A stretch of DNA of 64,000 nucleotides from Ashinkailepas kermadecensis. Its lineage: Eukaryota > Arthropoda > Thecostraca > Neolepadidae. Under the pieces are notes generated by a model. That model was not told where the DNA came from. It ran no database searches and worked only from the letters and a program-made list of their open reading frames with translations. Numbering within the stretch: position 1 is the first letter of the stretch; each line of letters starts with the position of its first letter. This document shows positions 37,001 through 51,900 of the stretch, one piece after another. A program made the translations under genes and the position numbers. The stretch covers positions 866,501 to 930,500 of the forward strand of contig JAOTOM010005130.1 in NCBI GenBank assembly GCA_034440615.1, written 5' to 3'.

Positions 37001-39849
37001 TAAAAAGTGTAGCATAGCCTAACCTAACGTAACCTAACCTGGCAGGGAAAAAAATATAATCGAAAAAATGAACCAAATTCAAGGCATTTTTGCTCTAAAA
37101 AAGTACTGGAAAAACCAAACCCAATGTAGCATGGCATAAACTTCCTTATAATTTTTTTTATTCAGATAAAAACCTAACCAAACCTGACATAGCCAAACCT
37201 AACCACTTTGCTTCATGCAGGTAAAATATATGCAACATTTGTCTCGCGAATACCTACACCTGCAGGTAGCTGATCATGTCTGCCTACACTGACTGATAAT
37301 TGATTGCATGAACTGTTATACATGCACAATGTATATATCCCTGCAAGTAAACTAATTAAAATTCCACAACATGCCTGGCATTTCATGTAGCGATCAACCT
37401 GAAAACATGTGTACCTTGTCTAAAAATCCATAGCGTATAGCAAAATCATCTCTGCAATTTGTCATTTGATAATAGTCCCTTTTTGCAATATCTCCATGGA
37501 CATCATCAATATTTTGCAGCAATTGGAGCAGGAACCCACTTTGTTCCATCTCAATACTGCTTGAAGGTATGCTATTATATCTGCCGAACTATCACAATAC
37601 ACATGTGCACTGCATCTCTATGTATTTGGCCATATATTTTACCAATCATATGATGTGAAGTGTGCAATATTCACAAATTAAACTAAACTTGGCATGCTAT
37701 TCATTCATCATTTATCAAGTACTTACATTGGGATGCAGCTTGCAGTTTACCCACTATGGAATTCCAATTATGGAACTAGGTATAAACAGTTTCTGTTTTG
37801 CTGGGGGAAGCCATGGTGTTTGTTCAGCTAAGCCACACATAATTTATGTCATTGTCTTTTCCATTATTTTACTCATTTTACCCATAAACATAGTACAAGC
37901 TTTTGCTGTTTGTACGCACCGCATTGCGCCGGAATTGAAACAAAAATGTTAGTTGCTGTATTACCACCATAATAGATTACCTACTCTTTCAAGCTTCATA
38001 TTTTCGTTAAAATTGGTAACATTTCAGTATCACAAGCCCTCGCCTTAGTATCCACGAGCCCTCGCCTTAGTATCCATGACGCGAGTCGGTTGAAAACTTC
38101 GCATGGAACAATCCACCGTATTCCCTGTGGTTCCATGTGTGTTTCAGGCTTGGCCGCTTCGAGACCGCCACATGTGTGACGTCATTGCTACGAGAAGGTT
38201 TTTAAATCGATGGCAACCCCGAAGTGAAATTATTATATTATGCTGTAAATGCTTCTCCTGTGACAACAACATTTCATTTTGTCTATGAAGTATTATTACC
38301 GTTTTTTTCGCAACCAATAGCCCATTACGTGAAACTTGCTCATTGGGTCATACGCTGGGAATATCAGACACACCCCCAGCAGATATCACGCGATTGGCGA
38401 TTGGCCGAGGATGGCACAGCCGGACGCTGATTGGTCGAGATCTGTGGTGACCTTGAATCTGGTCGACAACGACCTTGAACTGTGGCGAGTGCCGCCGGAG
38501 CTTGCTAGCGTCTGCTTCCGGTCCGTGCTGGTGGCGCAACGTCCGGGCTGGTCGGTGGTGTGGTGTAGCGCGTCTCACTGTTGCAGGGGTGGTGGAGGTT
38601 GTGGCGCCACGTCCGGGCTGGTCGGTGGTGTGGTGTAGCGTGTCTCACTGTTGCAGACCGGCAGGGTGGTGTGGTGTAGCGTGTCTCACTGTTGCAGACC
38701 GGCAGGGTGGTGTGGTGTAGCGTGTCTCACTGTTGCAGACCGGCAGGGTGGTGTGGTGTAGCGTGTCTCACTGTTGCAGACCGGCAGGGTGGTGTGGTGT
38801 AGCGTGTCTCACTGTTGCAGACCGGCAGGGTGGTGTGGTGTAGCGTGTCTCACTGTTGCAGACCGGCAGGGTGGTGTGGTGTAGCGTGTCTCACTGTTGC
38901 AAACTGGCAGGGTGGTGTGGTGTAGCGTGTCTCACTGTTGCAGACCGGCAGGGTGGTGTGGTGTAGCGTGTCTCACTGTTGCAAACCGGCAGGGTGGCGT
39001 GGTGTAGCGTGTCTCACTGTTGCAGACCGGCAGGGTGGTGTGGTGTAGCGTGTCTCACTGTTGCAGACCGGCAGGGTGGTGTGGTGTAGCGTGTCTCACT
39101 GTTGCAAACTGGCAGGGTGGTGTGGTGTAGCGTGTCTCACTGTTGCAAACCGGCAGGGTGGTGTGGTGTAGCGTGTCTCACTGTTGCAAACTGGCAGGGT
39201 GGTGTGGTGTAGCGTGTCTCACTGTTGCAAACCGGCAGGGTGGTGTGGTGTAGCGTGTCTCACTGTTGCATACCGGCAGGGTGGTGTGGTGTAGCGTGTC
39301 TCACTGTTGCAAACTGGCAGGGTGGTGTGGTGTAGCGTGTCTCACTGTTGCAAACCGGCAGGGTGGTGTGGTGTAGCGTGTCTCACTGTTGCAGACCGGC
39401 AGGGTGGTGTGGTGTAGCGTGTCTCACTGTTGCAAACTGGCAGGGTGGTGTGGTGTAGCGTGTCTCACTGTTGCAGACCGGCAGGGTGGTGTGGTGTAGC
39501 GTGTCTCACTGTTGCAGACCGGCAGGGTGGTGTGGTGTAGCGTGTCTCACTGTTGCAAACCGGCAGGGTGGTGTGGTGTAGCGTGTCTCACTGTTGCAGA
39601 CCGGCAGGGTGGTGTGTTGCAGGAGTGGCGGGGATTGTGACGCCACCAGCCTTCGGCAGCTATGCAGTGCTGCAGGTAGCCGGGTTAGTGCTGGCGACTG
39701 CACCTCCACATTCAATAGCCTGAATTCCAGTGCAAAAACAAAACTGTCGAAAGGGAGGATAATGTTCTGCGTTTTACCGCAGAACTGAGTGCACTTTGGA
39801 GTGCATGTTTCCCGTGCACCCTGTGTACCGGTGCCATCGGCGTGCACAG

Positions 39850-39931
<82 letters not shown>

Positions 39932-42900
39932 TTATGTGTGTGCATTTATGTGAGTGTGTATCCAGAGATGTTATCTTATATACTTTTGAGGGGCAAGTGC
40001 CCCCTGAATGTTGGTTTACCCCAATGATTTCAACTTTTAACATGGGACTCTATGGAGTGTGCCCCCCAATCCATTTGGGCCTACCTATTGCCTTCATGTA
40101 TTTTGACCCCCCCCCAATTATTTTCAGACATCAACACCCGTGCGTATGACACAGGTGGAGAGGTCGACGTGCACAAGAGGAAATGTCTACTTGGATTCCT
40201 ACTCCTCATACTCCCAAACACAATGTCGTAAAGCCACCCATCGCACCGCGGTGGTGATTGGTTTTACGACACGTCGACCGTTGAGTCACGTAGCGTTGCC
40301 AATCTCACGCCGACTGGTCGCGGGGAAGAGCAGCGACAGGTGAGAAGCCCAAATAGCCAACCAAAGCCACCCATCGCATTCCAGCTGTTCAAATCTGAGA
40401 AGTGTTAAAAGTCGGAGGCAAATTTTGACAGTGTCCTCCCCCAAACACCGGTCGAAAACCAGCCTTCGGGATCCGCCTGTGATTGCAGCTTTTTTCTTTA
40501 AAAACAAAAAAGTTACATCAATGCAGTTGATACAGTAATACGGTTGGGTGTGCGATTTTCGAGTGTGTCGGATATCCGGAAGCTCGGCCCCGAAGTGTGT
40601 CGGATATCCGGAAGCTCGGCCCCGAAGTGTGTCGGATATCCGGAAGCTCGGCCCCGAAGTGTGTCGGATATCCGGAAGCTCGGCCCCGAAGTGTGTCGGA
40701 TATCCGGAAGCTCCGGCCCCGAGGTGTCGGATATCCGGAAGCTCGGCCCGAAGTGTGTCGGATATCCGGAAGCTCGGCCCCGAAGTGTGTCGGATATCCG
40801 GAAGCTCGGCCGAAGTGTGTCGGATATCCGGAAGCTCGGCCCGAGGTGTCGGATATCCGGAAGCTCGGCCCCGAAGTGTGTCGGATATCCGGAAGCTCGG
40901 CCCCGAAGTGTGTCGGATATCCGGAAGCTCGGCCCCGAAGTGTGTCGGATATCCGGAAGCTCGGCCCCGAAGTGTGTCGGCGCTGCAGCCGACCAGGGCG
41001 AAGTTGGCTCACCACTGCAGGCGGCTGTGGCAGCCGCTTAGGATTGCGATTCGGCGTCTCGGAGGACTGGCCGGATGCTTTATTCATCGCCCTGCGGTAC
41101 GTGCTGGCGCTGGCCCGTGTCATACCTCGCTGAGTTCTGGCGCGGGCCCGTGTCATACCTCGCTGAGTTCTGGCACGGGCCCGTGTCATACCTCGCTGAG
41201 TTCTGGCACGGGCCCGTGTTATACATCGCTGAGTTTTGGCACGGGCCCGTGTCATACATCGCTGATTAGAGGATACTGGGTCTACCTTGATAGACGGGAT
41301 GGTTGATGCAACAACATTTTCTCCAAAAGTATGAAGCCGATTGCCATGGCTACCACACATATTGCTACTGGCACCCTCTTCTCGCGGCAGAATATGCGCA
41401 GGTCCTTCTACCGGAGTCCTGTCTACCCGTGACTGCGGAATAGTGACGATGTGGCACATTTTTTAGGCGAAAGGAAAATTTGAATGTGTGCTTCGCCCTT
41501 AATTTATAATCTGTCGCCCACTTGCTAACTTTTCAAGTTTTGAATATCATTACCATGTTCTCTCAGCTTTGCAACGGTGAAATGCTTTGATCGTTTGTCG
41601 CTGCGCTGTATTCGCGGTGTTGCATAGTATGTTGCAGTGTTGCATAGTATGTTGCAGCCTGTACCAGAAAACCTTGCGGGGTAAATTGATGCAGCCTGCA
41701 TCAACTTAATTAGTCTGTATCAACGTTCGGTGGAATGGAAATGCAATAAAATAACCACAGATTACCTATTTCTAGTAAGGTATTTGCTAATACTGTCAAC
41801 AGATAATCTTATTGAATATTTCTAACAGCATTTCTCATCGAGCGGAAAAGACTGCACGAAGGAAAACGTGCAGCTACGGAATGAACCTTCGCTCATTCCA
41901 TAGATGGCATACACCATGAGCTATGGTCTGTCAGGACTCAAACCAGTATTATTACTGTAAGCGTGAAATATGGATCTTTCAGATGGCGTAAGCTTTTGCC
42001 ACCTATGATTAATATATTTTATTTAACTTCCATTTTATCAACTTACCACACTGTCAGTAACAACTTACCCTATAGCAGGGTAAGTTGATGAACCGGTAGT
42101 TGCTCGATTGTTTGCTCTTTGGTGGAAAACCCAGAGGATGCCACGGATAAATAATTATTGAGGATGATACTAGAATGTTTATGTTTAGCGTAGGTGTAGC
42201 TTTCTCCTGGCTACCCTTCAAAAGTGATTAGTTATTTTGATTTTCTCCAAAATTGTATTAACTAAACCCGGTATCCCCTATTGTCACGAGCCTGTGTCAA
42301 ATGGCGCTGAGTGTTTGGCGCACTGTGGCGGTGATACATTATTCGTGAAATAGAGTGGAATATACCACTTTCTGAACACTCAATCGACATCCTTCTCCAA
42401 GAAGTATCGACATCTTGCTCCTTGATGCATGCTTATGAAGTCTTCGTGTCTCCTTTCTAACAGTATCTCGTTTATAAGTAGCATGTGCATGCTCTCGATA
42501 TGGAATGGTGATAAACGAACATTTTGCAATGCAATTTCAGGTAAAGGGATTACCTATAATGTGATATGGCATGCAATACCAGTTTATAGCAGAGTCATTA
42601 GTCTTATCCCGAATATGGCCCTTCTTAAATTATGAATCTCAAAGCAAATGATAACGGTACAGTCATAAGTACCTACACCATTGGCTCAAATTTGAGTCTG
42701 AAAGACATCAAAAGCATTTTAAATGACACTAATTCCATGGCAAATTTCGACATCCTCCTGTGCTCGTTTTGACATCGCACACCCAACGAAAGAACATTGT
42801 TTTAACCCTGCACTGTGGTGCCCATACTTTGCATGATGCTGACTGTATGCTGGCTTGTCATTCTGAGGACTGCTACGGCATACCATCTGGGACTGCTACG

Positions 42901-45900
42901 GCCCCCTCTCCGGAACTGCTACGGCCCCTCTCCGGAATTGCTACGGCTGCCTTTCTGGGACTTCTACGACCGACCCTCCGGGGTGTGCAACGGTCGCCAC
43001 TCTGGCATAACTGGCACAGTGAGAAGTGCTCTCAAGGTCTGAAATCGATGCCAATAATGGAACGAATACGGACCCGCCGCGAGGGAGGTGACCTTTGAGA
43101 GGCGCTATGACCTGGCTCGCGGTGTACAATTGACGTCGCTTGGTCACACAAGCCCTGACATTAATCATGTATATGTGCGGTGGCAGAGGTCATCTGCCGT
43201 TATTGAGGCGCTCGGATAACTAGATATTGCTCTGTTGTTGGACCAATGGATCCGATATATCAAATGCTGGCTCCCAATCTCGGGGCCAGTTTGGAGTTTC
43301 GGTATCAGTCATCAGTCCCCCTTGCCCCCGCCCCTCGCCCTACCTTCAATGCATCGCTAAGCTGCAGCGTCACGTCACGTCACGTCACGTCACGACACGA
43401 CACGTCACGACACGTCACGTCACGTCACGACACGACACGACACGTCCTTATGGATACTGCCAGGGCGGACCTGATGTTTAACCAGGGGAGGCCGGGAGCT
43501 GTGCTGATGCTGTGATCACTGGGTCACTGGGTGTCAGCGCGCTCCCCACTCCCGAGTATCTCTGACTGGGCCATCCGTGTCGGTGCGTACTTGGCTAGTT
43601 TGCACTGGCCCTTTCCAGAGGTCTTTTTCGAGAACAACTGTTCTCTCCCGCATGGTCTGGAGCGTGGTGTGGAGGAGGCGTTGTGTGGAAACGGACTTAA
43701 CCCCTTGGACAGCCGATAGCGGGGCTTAGTGTTGTACTCAGTGAATGTAGCAGCTCGCCGCTGCTTTATCGGAAGCGCTTCAGCCCAATAACCCTTTCAT
43801 GCCGTCTAAATTCAAGACCCGTCGAATGTCGAAGGACCCACGGTATGGTAATGGTCCCCACGCTGGTCCGTACCGGCCGTGTTGTCCGCCGCCGGCGGTG
43901 CTCGCCAGTCTCTCTGTAACCGCCGCGGCCGACCGCACGCAGCCCCTGCCGACCTGCCGCACGGATAACATCACGTGTTTTCATTACATGTACGATGCCA
44001 AAGGCGTACAGTAGAACGTCAGTAGAATACAGTACTGTAGGGCACGGTGGAATGTCGGTAGAATACAGTACTGTAGGGCACGGTGGGATGTCAGTAGAAT
44101 ACAGTACTGTAGGGTACGGTGGAATGTCGGTAGAATACAGTACTGTAGGGTACGGTGGGATGTCAGTAGAATACAGTACTGTAGGGTACGGTGGAATGTT
44201 AGTAGAAGACAGTACTGTAGGGTACAGTAGAATGTCAGTAGAATACAGTACTGTAGGGTACGGTGGGATGTCAGTAGAATATAGTACTGTAGGGTACGGT
44301 AGAATGTTAGTAGAATGCAGTACTGTAGGGTACAGTAGAATGTCAGTAGAATACAGTACTGTAGGGTACAGTAGAATGTCAGTAGAATACAGTACTGTAG
44401 GGTACGGTGGGATGTCAGTAGAATACAGAACTGTGGGGTACGGTGGAATGTCAGTAGAATACAGTACTGTAGGGTACAGTAGAATGTCAGTAGAATACAG
44501 TACTGTAGGGTACAGTGGGATGTCAGTAGAATACAGCACTGTAGGGTACGGTGGAATGTCAGTAGAATACAGAACTGTGGGGTACGGTGGAATGTCAGTA
44601 GAATACAGTACTGTAGGGTACGGTGGAATGTCAGTAGAATACAGAACTCTGGGGTACGGTGGAATGTCAGTAGAATACAGTACTGTATGGTACGGTGGAA
44701 TGTCAGTAGAATACAGTACTATAGGGTGCGGTGGGATGTCATTAGAATACAGTACTGTAGGGCACTGTGGAATGTCGATAGAATACAGTACTATAGGGTA
44801 CGGTGGGATGTCAGTAAAATACAGTACTGTAAGGTACGGTGGAATGTCAGTAGAATACAGTACTGTAGGGTACAGTAGAATGTCAGTAGAATACAGTACT
44901 GTGGGGTACGGTGGAATGTCAGTAGAATACAGTACTGTAGGGTACGGTGGGATGTCAGTAGAATACAGTACTGTAGGGTACGGTTGGATGTCAGTAGAAT
45001 ACAGAACTGTGGGGTACGGTGGAATGTCAGTAGAATACAGTACTGTAGTAGAATACAGTACTGTAGGGTACAGTGGGATGTCAGTAGAATACAGCACTGT
45101 AGGGTACGGTGGAATGTCAGTAGAATACAGAACTGTGGGGTACGGTGGAATGTCAGTAGAATACAGTACTGTAGGGTACGGTGGAATGTCAGTAGAATAC
45201 AGAACTCTGGGGTACGGTGGAATGTCAGTAGAATACAGTACTGTATGGTACGGTGGAATGTCAGTAGAATACAGTACTATAGGGTGCGGTGGGATGTCAT
45301 TAGAATACAGTACTGTAGGGCACTGGAATGTCGATAGAATACAGTACTATAGGGTACGGTGGGATGTCAGTAGAATACAGTACTGTAGGGTACGGTGGAA
45401 TGTCAGTAGAATACAGTACTGTAGGGTACAGTAGAATGTCAGTAGAATACAGTACTGTGGGGTACGGTGGAATGTCAGTAGAATACAGTACTGTAGGGTA
45501 CGGTGGGATATCAGTAGAATACAGTACTGTAGGGTACGGTTGGATGTCAGTAGAATACAGTAATGTAAGGTCCGGTGGAATGTCAGTAGAATACGGTAAT
45601 GTAGGGTACGGTGGAATGTCAGTAGAATACAGTTCTATAGGGTGCGGTGGGATGTCAGAAGAATACAGTACGGTAGGGTACGGTGGAATGTCAGTAGAAT
45701 ACAGTACTGTAGGGTATGGTGGAATGTCAGTAGAATACAGTACTGTAGGGTACGGTTGAATGTCGAATTTCGCCTGAAGTATGCCATTCGCGATGTTTTT
45801 TTACTCTCCTGTAAACTCCATTAGAATGCAATAGAATGCTTGTTGCGTCACGGCTGCAGATCTCTCACCGAGCCGAGAGAGTCCAAGTGCTTAATTTCAG

Positions 45901-48900
45901 AACATGTTTCCAGATTGAATACGAACATTGCAAATTAACGTGAGCATGGTACCAACCCTGAAGGGGGTCCGTACCCCTCCGACCCACCCGCGATCTCCAA
46001 CCATGTTTGGTAACATTTTTGTTCATTGTCAGGTGGTAATTGCGTGACAAGCCGCACCACATGTGGTGACAGTGCCTACAGACAGTGTTATGCCAGATGT
46101 GGGTATATAACTGTACATAATAGTGAGCATGTGGATGATAGTTATAAGGTTCCAAACATAACTGTTTAAGTGCGAAGTATATTTTTCCAACGTGTTTGCG
46201 ACTTATGTCCCCATTAATTTTCTAAGAGAGCGGATTTTGCAAAGGTGTATACGACTACCCCCACACATCGAAAAGCCACTGGTTTTCGTGATTTCGGCCA
46301 CTCTACTTACACAGGTCCGTGGCTTTCCGTGGACAACTATAGTTTTTTGTAACCGTCATTAGTGGCCGGGTCTTCGAATCCTCTCCCTCCGTACATTATA
46401 GGTCAGCATGGCACGGCTTTAAACACGAAATGCAGAATGCCAACGCATGCACCTATCGGCAGGAAGTTAAAATCTGGCGGCAGCCGATCTGGATTCAGTA
46501 CTGGTTTACGTGGCGCGCTCCGCCCACTTCCGTGAGAATGTGTGGCGGGCCTGCCGCCGGTCGGCGCGTAGCTGCGCTATGAGACGGGCCCGGCCGGCAG
46601 CCGTCTGGCCTATATCCCGGCCCCGTTACGCAGCCGTCTGACTCGTGCGGCGGCCGCCGCCGGCGATTGTGACGTCACCGGGGTCACCACTGGCGTCACA
46701 CCAGTGTCCTGGAATGTGTTTTGTCCGTTAACTTGGCACACATATCCATATTCGTGTGGTATTATAGTGTGATAGTGCGAAGCGGTCGCTTTCCACGGAT
46801 GGTCCGACCTTGATAGATGACCCAGATTGTTCATTTTTGTTCGATGGCTTACTCAAGAGAAGATCAAGAACCTTTGATTCATGTCTGTTTGTGTTTGGTC
46901 GAGAGCAAGCGACAATTTTTAGGTGTCTCACACCGGGCCACATGTGTTCTGGTTAGCGGCGTACCGAAGGGGTAGGGTACAATCCCCCAATGAGAGGTTA
47001 TGCCTCCCATTGGGCAGGCAATGGGAGGAAAAACGGGGTTTTGGAAGATTGTGCCGGACCCCAACAAATCACTCTTGGAACCCCAAAATGCCGCACTGGC
47101 CCCTGAAAATCATATTGGGGGCCCTTAGAAGTCATACCGCCCCCATGCAAATCAAGCTGGGCCCCAACACATCTCGTCATGTCCCTGAAAATCACACTGG
47201 GGCCATAAGAATTTGTGCCGTGGCCCCTGATAATCATTCTGGGACATCCAAAAGGTCGGGTCGTGGTCTATAAAAATCACGCCAGAACCCCAGAAAATTG
47301 TCCGGGACTCTAGAAATCTCATTGGGGGCCCCAAAAGTCACGCGGACCCATGAAACTCAAGCCACGCTGGGGCTTGAGGAACGACCCTTAAGATCACGCT
47401 GGGGCCAAAGGAAAATTTGGTCGTGCCCCCAAAAATCACGCTGGGCCACAGAAAATAGAACCGGGGCCACGAAAGTCACACTTGGCCCCGAACAATAAAT
47501 CACAACCCGGGAAGTCCCTGCGGCCTTGAAATTGCGCCCGAAATTAAATGGTTTTGATGCAAAAGGGCCACTTTGTAAAATAGTTCTCGAAATCCGGTGA
47601 TTTTTTTAATGCGAATAGGATGGTCTCCCTTCAGACACGTTTGCCCCACGTGACGCAAATTATATGTACTTCACTGGTGACAATTCGAAATGGGCGCTTT
47701 TTCACAACTGGCTTGACCTTAGTAGCTGACATTGATTGGTAATTGTTGGACGACGGCTAGCACCAGAGGAGAACCGACGACGGCTAGCACCAGAGGAGAA
47801 CTGACGACGGCTAGCACTAGATGGGAACCGACGACGGCTAGCACTAGAGGAGAACCGACGACGGCTAGCACTAGAGGAGAACCGACGACGGCTAGCACCA
47901 GAGGAGAACCGACGTTCGCCACTGGAGATATCGGCCCGCCCCTGAGTGTGACCAGTTGGAGTCTGTCTGGTCACGGTGTGGGTGTTCCGGCCGGGGCGTG
48001 GTGTTCTGGCCGGGGTGTGGTGTGTGGTGTGGTGTTCCGGCCGGGGCGTGGTGTTCCGGCCGGGGTGTGGTGTGTGGTGTGGGTGTTCCGGCCGGGGTGT
48101 GGTGTGTGGTATGGGTGTTCCGGCCGGGGTGTGGTGTGTGGTGTGGGTGTTCCGGCCGGGGCGTGGTGTTCTGGCGGTCTGCCGAAGTGGCGCCGGTTGG
48201 CCGACGCTTCACTGCTCACCTGGTGTCTGGTGATCTGGCCGTCCGGCAGCTGTGTGTCGCGTCTCGGCGCCGCTCCGCCTGTCGCGTCTGCTCCGGCCCA
48301 GGTCCAGCCCAGGTCCGGCCCAGGTCCAGCCCAGGTCCAGCCCAGGTCCAGCCCAGGTCCAGCCCAGGTCCAGCCCAGATCCAGCCCAGGTCCAGCCCAG
48401 GTCCGGCCCAGGTCCGGCCCAGGTCCAGCCCAGGTCCGGCCCAGGTCCAGCCCAGGTCCAGCCCAGGTCCAGTCCAGGTCCAGCCCAGGTCCAGCCCAGA
48501 TTCCGCTGAGATGCGGCCAACCTCATAGCCAACTGTGGTCCTGGCTCGCTGCTATCCGGCGGCGGCCTTCGGCTGTTCTGCCTATCTTGTGTGGGTGTTG
48601 TTTTGTACACTTTTTGTGGTTGGGTGGGGGTAGGGGCAAGTGCCCCGTCAATGCTGGCTTTGCCCCCATAATTTCAACTTTTACCATGGGACACTGTGAA
48701 GTTTACCTCCTAATCATTTTTGGCAATAACCGCCCTGCTTACTTGTCTGCTCCTGCCGAGATCCAGCCGAGAACCAGCCCAACTTCATAGCCAACTGTGG
48801 ATCTGGCCTTCTGCTATCTGGCGGATACCTTCGGCTACTGTACCGTTACCTTCTACCCCATGTCTGGCTACGCTACGACTGTCGTATAGCTACTTCACAC

Positions 48901-51900
48901 ATGTCTGACGACTACGCTACGACTGTCATATGGCTACTTATGTATGCCACGACTATTTTATGGCTATGTATTATGTTATATCTTATGGCTACTCTGCGAC
49001 TACGTTATGGATATCTTGCCGACAGTGTTGTGGCTACCTTACGCATCCCTTAGGACTACCCTACAGTTGCCTTAGGGCTACTCCAGGGCCATGTCAGTGC
49101 CACCTCGGAGGAATCTGACGACTATCGCAGGTGTGGTGTGCAGCTTATGTCCCGTTGTGGTGACGTAGTGTGTGTTGTGCTGTATTTGCGACCACAAGGC
49201 AGCGTTAAAATATTGGCTTTTCGTTAGGTGTGAGATGTCGAAACGAGTCCACTAGTTGTCGAAATTCCCCATGGAAACGATATCGTTTAGAATATCGTAT
49301 CAGTACTTTAAACAAAATTTTGAGTCTATAGCCTGCCTATATGAGCAGGCTCGTATGTGCGTCTTTTCCGTTTATCTTGAGAGACACCTAATATAGTGAC
49401 ACTCATGTTAATGAGAATGATAAGAATGCCATAATATCAGCAAATCATATGAAACAGTAGAACATATGTGTAATCTCTTTACTTGAATTCGCGTTAGGTA
49501 CAAGATGTTTATGTATCACAATATGTAATGGTGAGCATAATCATGATACTTACATACAAACCATTATTATAAACAAGGCACGGGGACTGCATGAGCTGCA
49601 TGACCTCTGCAGTCGATTCGTCCCTACACACACACATGAAGATGTGTGTGTGTCCCCCCCCGACACACACACATGAAGAGGCATTCGTCCCCCCCCGACA
49701 CACACACATGAAGAGGCACGATGTCGATACTTCTTTGGGAAGGATGTCACCTCATTGTTCAATAGGTGGCATATTCCACCGTATTTCACCAATAATTTAT
49801 CACTGCCACAAGGGATATCATGTGTGTTGGGGGGGGGGGACGAATACACAAACATCCGGCCCGTCTTCGAACCAAATGTTTGTGTGTTCGAGTCCCACAT
49901 GTCGCTACTTTTCGCTCACGACCAATCGACGTGAGAGACTGGCGACACTGCAACAAAAACACTGTACAACAAAGACACGTCTGTACAGTGTACGGACGTG
50001 ACGCCTGTGCCAGAAGCTGCCGCGGTCTGCGCCGCCGCCTCCTCCCCGTCCCACTTCACCCACCCGCAGCGTCCCGTTGTGCCTCGGCCGTGTGAAATTG
50101 TCGAGACGTGTGGCTGGGCACGGCCCAACTGTGGCTGGGCACGGCCCAACTGTCGAGACGTGTGGCTGGGCACGACCCAACTGTGGCTGGGCACGGCCCA
50201 ACTGTGGCTGGGCACGGCCCAACTGTCGAGACGTGTGGCTGGGCACGACCCAACTGTGGCTGGGCACGGCCCAACTGTGGCTGGGCACGGCCCAACTGTG
50301 GCTGGGCACGACCCAACTGTGGCTGGGCACGACCCAACTGTGGCTGGGCACGGCCCAACTGTGGCTGGGCACGACCCAACTGTGGCTGGACACGGCCCAA
50401 CTGTGGCTGGGCACGGCCCAACTGTCGAGACGTGTGGCTGGGCACGGCCCAACTGTGGCTGGGCACGGCCCAACTGTCGAGACGTGTGGCTGGGCACGGC
50501 CCAACTGTGGCTGGGCACGGCCCAACAGTGGCTGGGCACGGCCCAACTGTGGCTGGGCACGACCCAACTGTGGCTGGACACGGCCCAACAGTGGCTGGGC
50601 ACGGCCCAACTGTGGCTGGACACGACCCAACTGTGGCTGGGCACGGCCCAACTGTGGCTGGACACGACCCAACTGTGGCTGGGCACGGCCCAACTGTGGC
50701 TGGGCACGGCCCAACTGTGGCTGGGCACGGCCCAACTGTCGAGACGTGTGGCTGGGCACGGCCCAACTGTGGCTGGGCACGACCCAACTGTGGCTGGGCA
50801 CGGCCCAACAGTGGCTGGGCATGGCCCAACAGTGGCTGGGCACGGCCCAACTGTGGCTGGGCACGGCCCAACTGTGGCTGGGCATGGCCCAACTGTCGAG
50901 ACGTGTGGCTGGGCACGGCCCAACTGTGGCTGGGCACGGCCCAACTGTGGCTGGGCACGGCCCAACTGTGGCTGGACACGGCCCAACAGTGGCTGGGCAC
51001 GGCCCAACAGTGGCTGGGCACGACCCAACTGTGGCTGGGCACGGCCCAACTGTGGCTGGGCACGGCCCAACTGTGGCTGGGCACGGCCCAACTGTGGCTG
51101 GGCACGGCCCAACTGTGGCTGGGCACGGCCCAACTGTCGAGACGTGTGGCTGGACACGGCCCAACAGTGGCTGGGCACGGCCCAACTGTCGAGACGTGTG
51201 GCTGGGCACGGCCCAACAGTGGCTGGGCACGGCCCAACAGTGGCTGGGCACGGCCCAACTGTCGAGACGTATGGCTGGGCACGGCCCAACAGTGGCTGGG
51301 CACGGCCCAACTGTCGAGACGTGTGGCTAGGCACGGCCCAACTGCGGCTGGGCACGGCCCAACTGTCGAGACGTGTGGCTGGGCACGGCCCAACAGTGGC
51401 TGGGCACGGCCCAACTGTGGCTGGGCACGGCCCAACTGTGGCTGGGCACGACCAAACTGTGGCTGGGCACGGCCCAACAGTGGCTGGGCACGACCCAACT
51501 GTCGAGACGTGTGGCTAGGCACGGCCCAACTGTGGCTGGGCACGGCCCAACTGTCGAGACGTGTGGCTAGGCACGGCCCAACTGCGGCTGGGCACGGCCC
51601 AACTGTCGAGACGTGTGGCTAGGCACGGCCCAACTGTGGCTGGGCACGGCCCAACTGTGGCTGGGCACGACCCAACTGTGGCTGGACACGACCCAACTGT
51701 GGCTGGGCACGGCCCAACTGTGGCTGGGCACGACCCAACTGTGGCTAGGCACGACCCAACTGTGGCTGGGCACGACCCAACTGTGGCTGGGCACGACCCA
51801 ACTGTGGCTAGGCACGACCCAACTGTGGCTGGGCACGACCCAACTGTGGCTGGACACGACCCAACTGTGGCTGGGCACGGGACAACTGTGGCTTGGCACG

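Noticed and set aside
37662..37952. 96-codon frame with a hydrophobic segment
   Set aside because: Random AT-rich frame; no family similarity, splice context or codon pattern.
44018..45765. Frames of 479 and 443 codons on opposite strands
   Set aside because: A 36-bp unit, multiple of three, without stops. No non-repeat coding flank or conserved domain.
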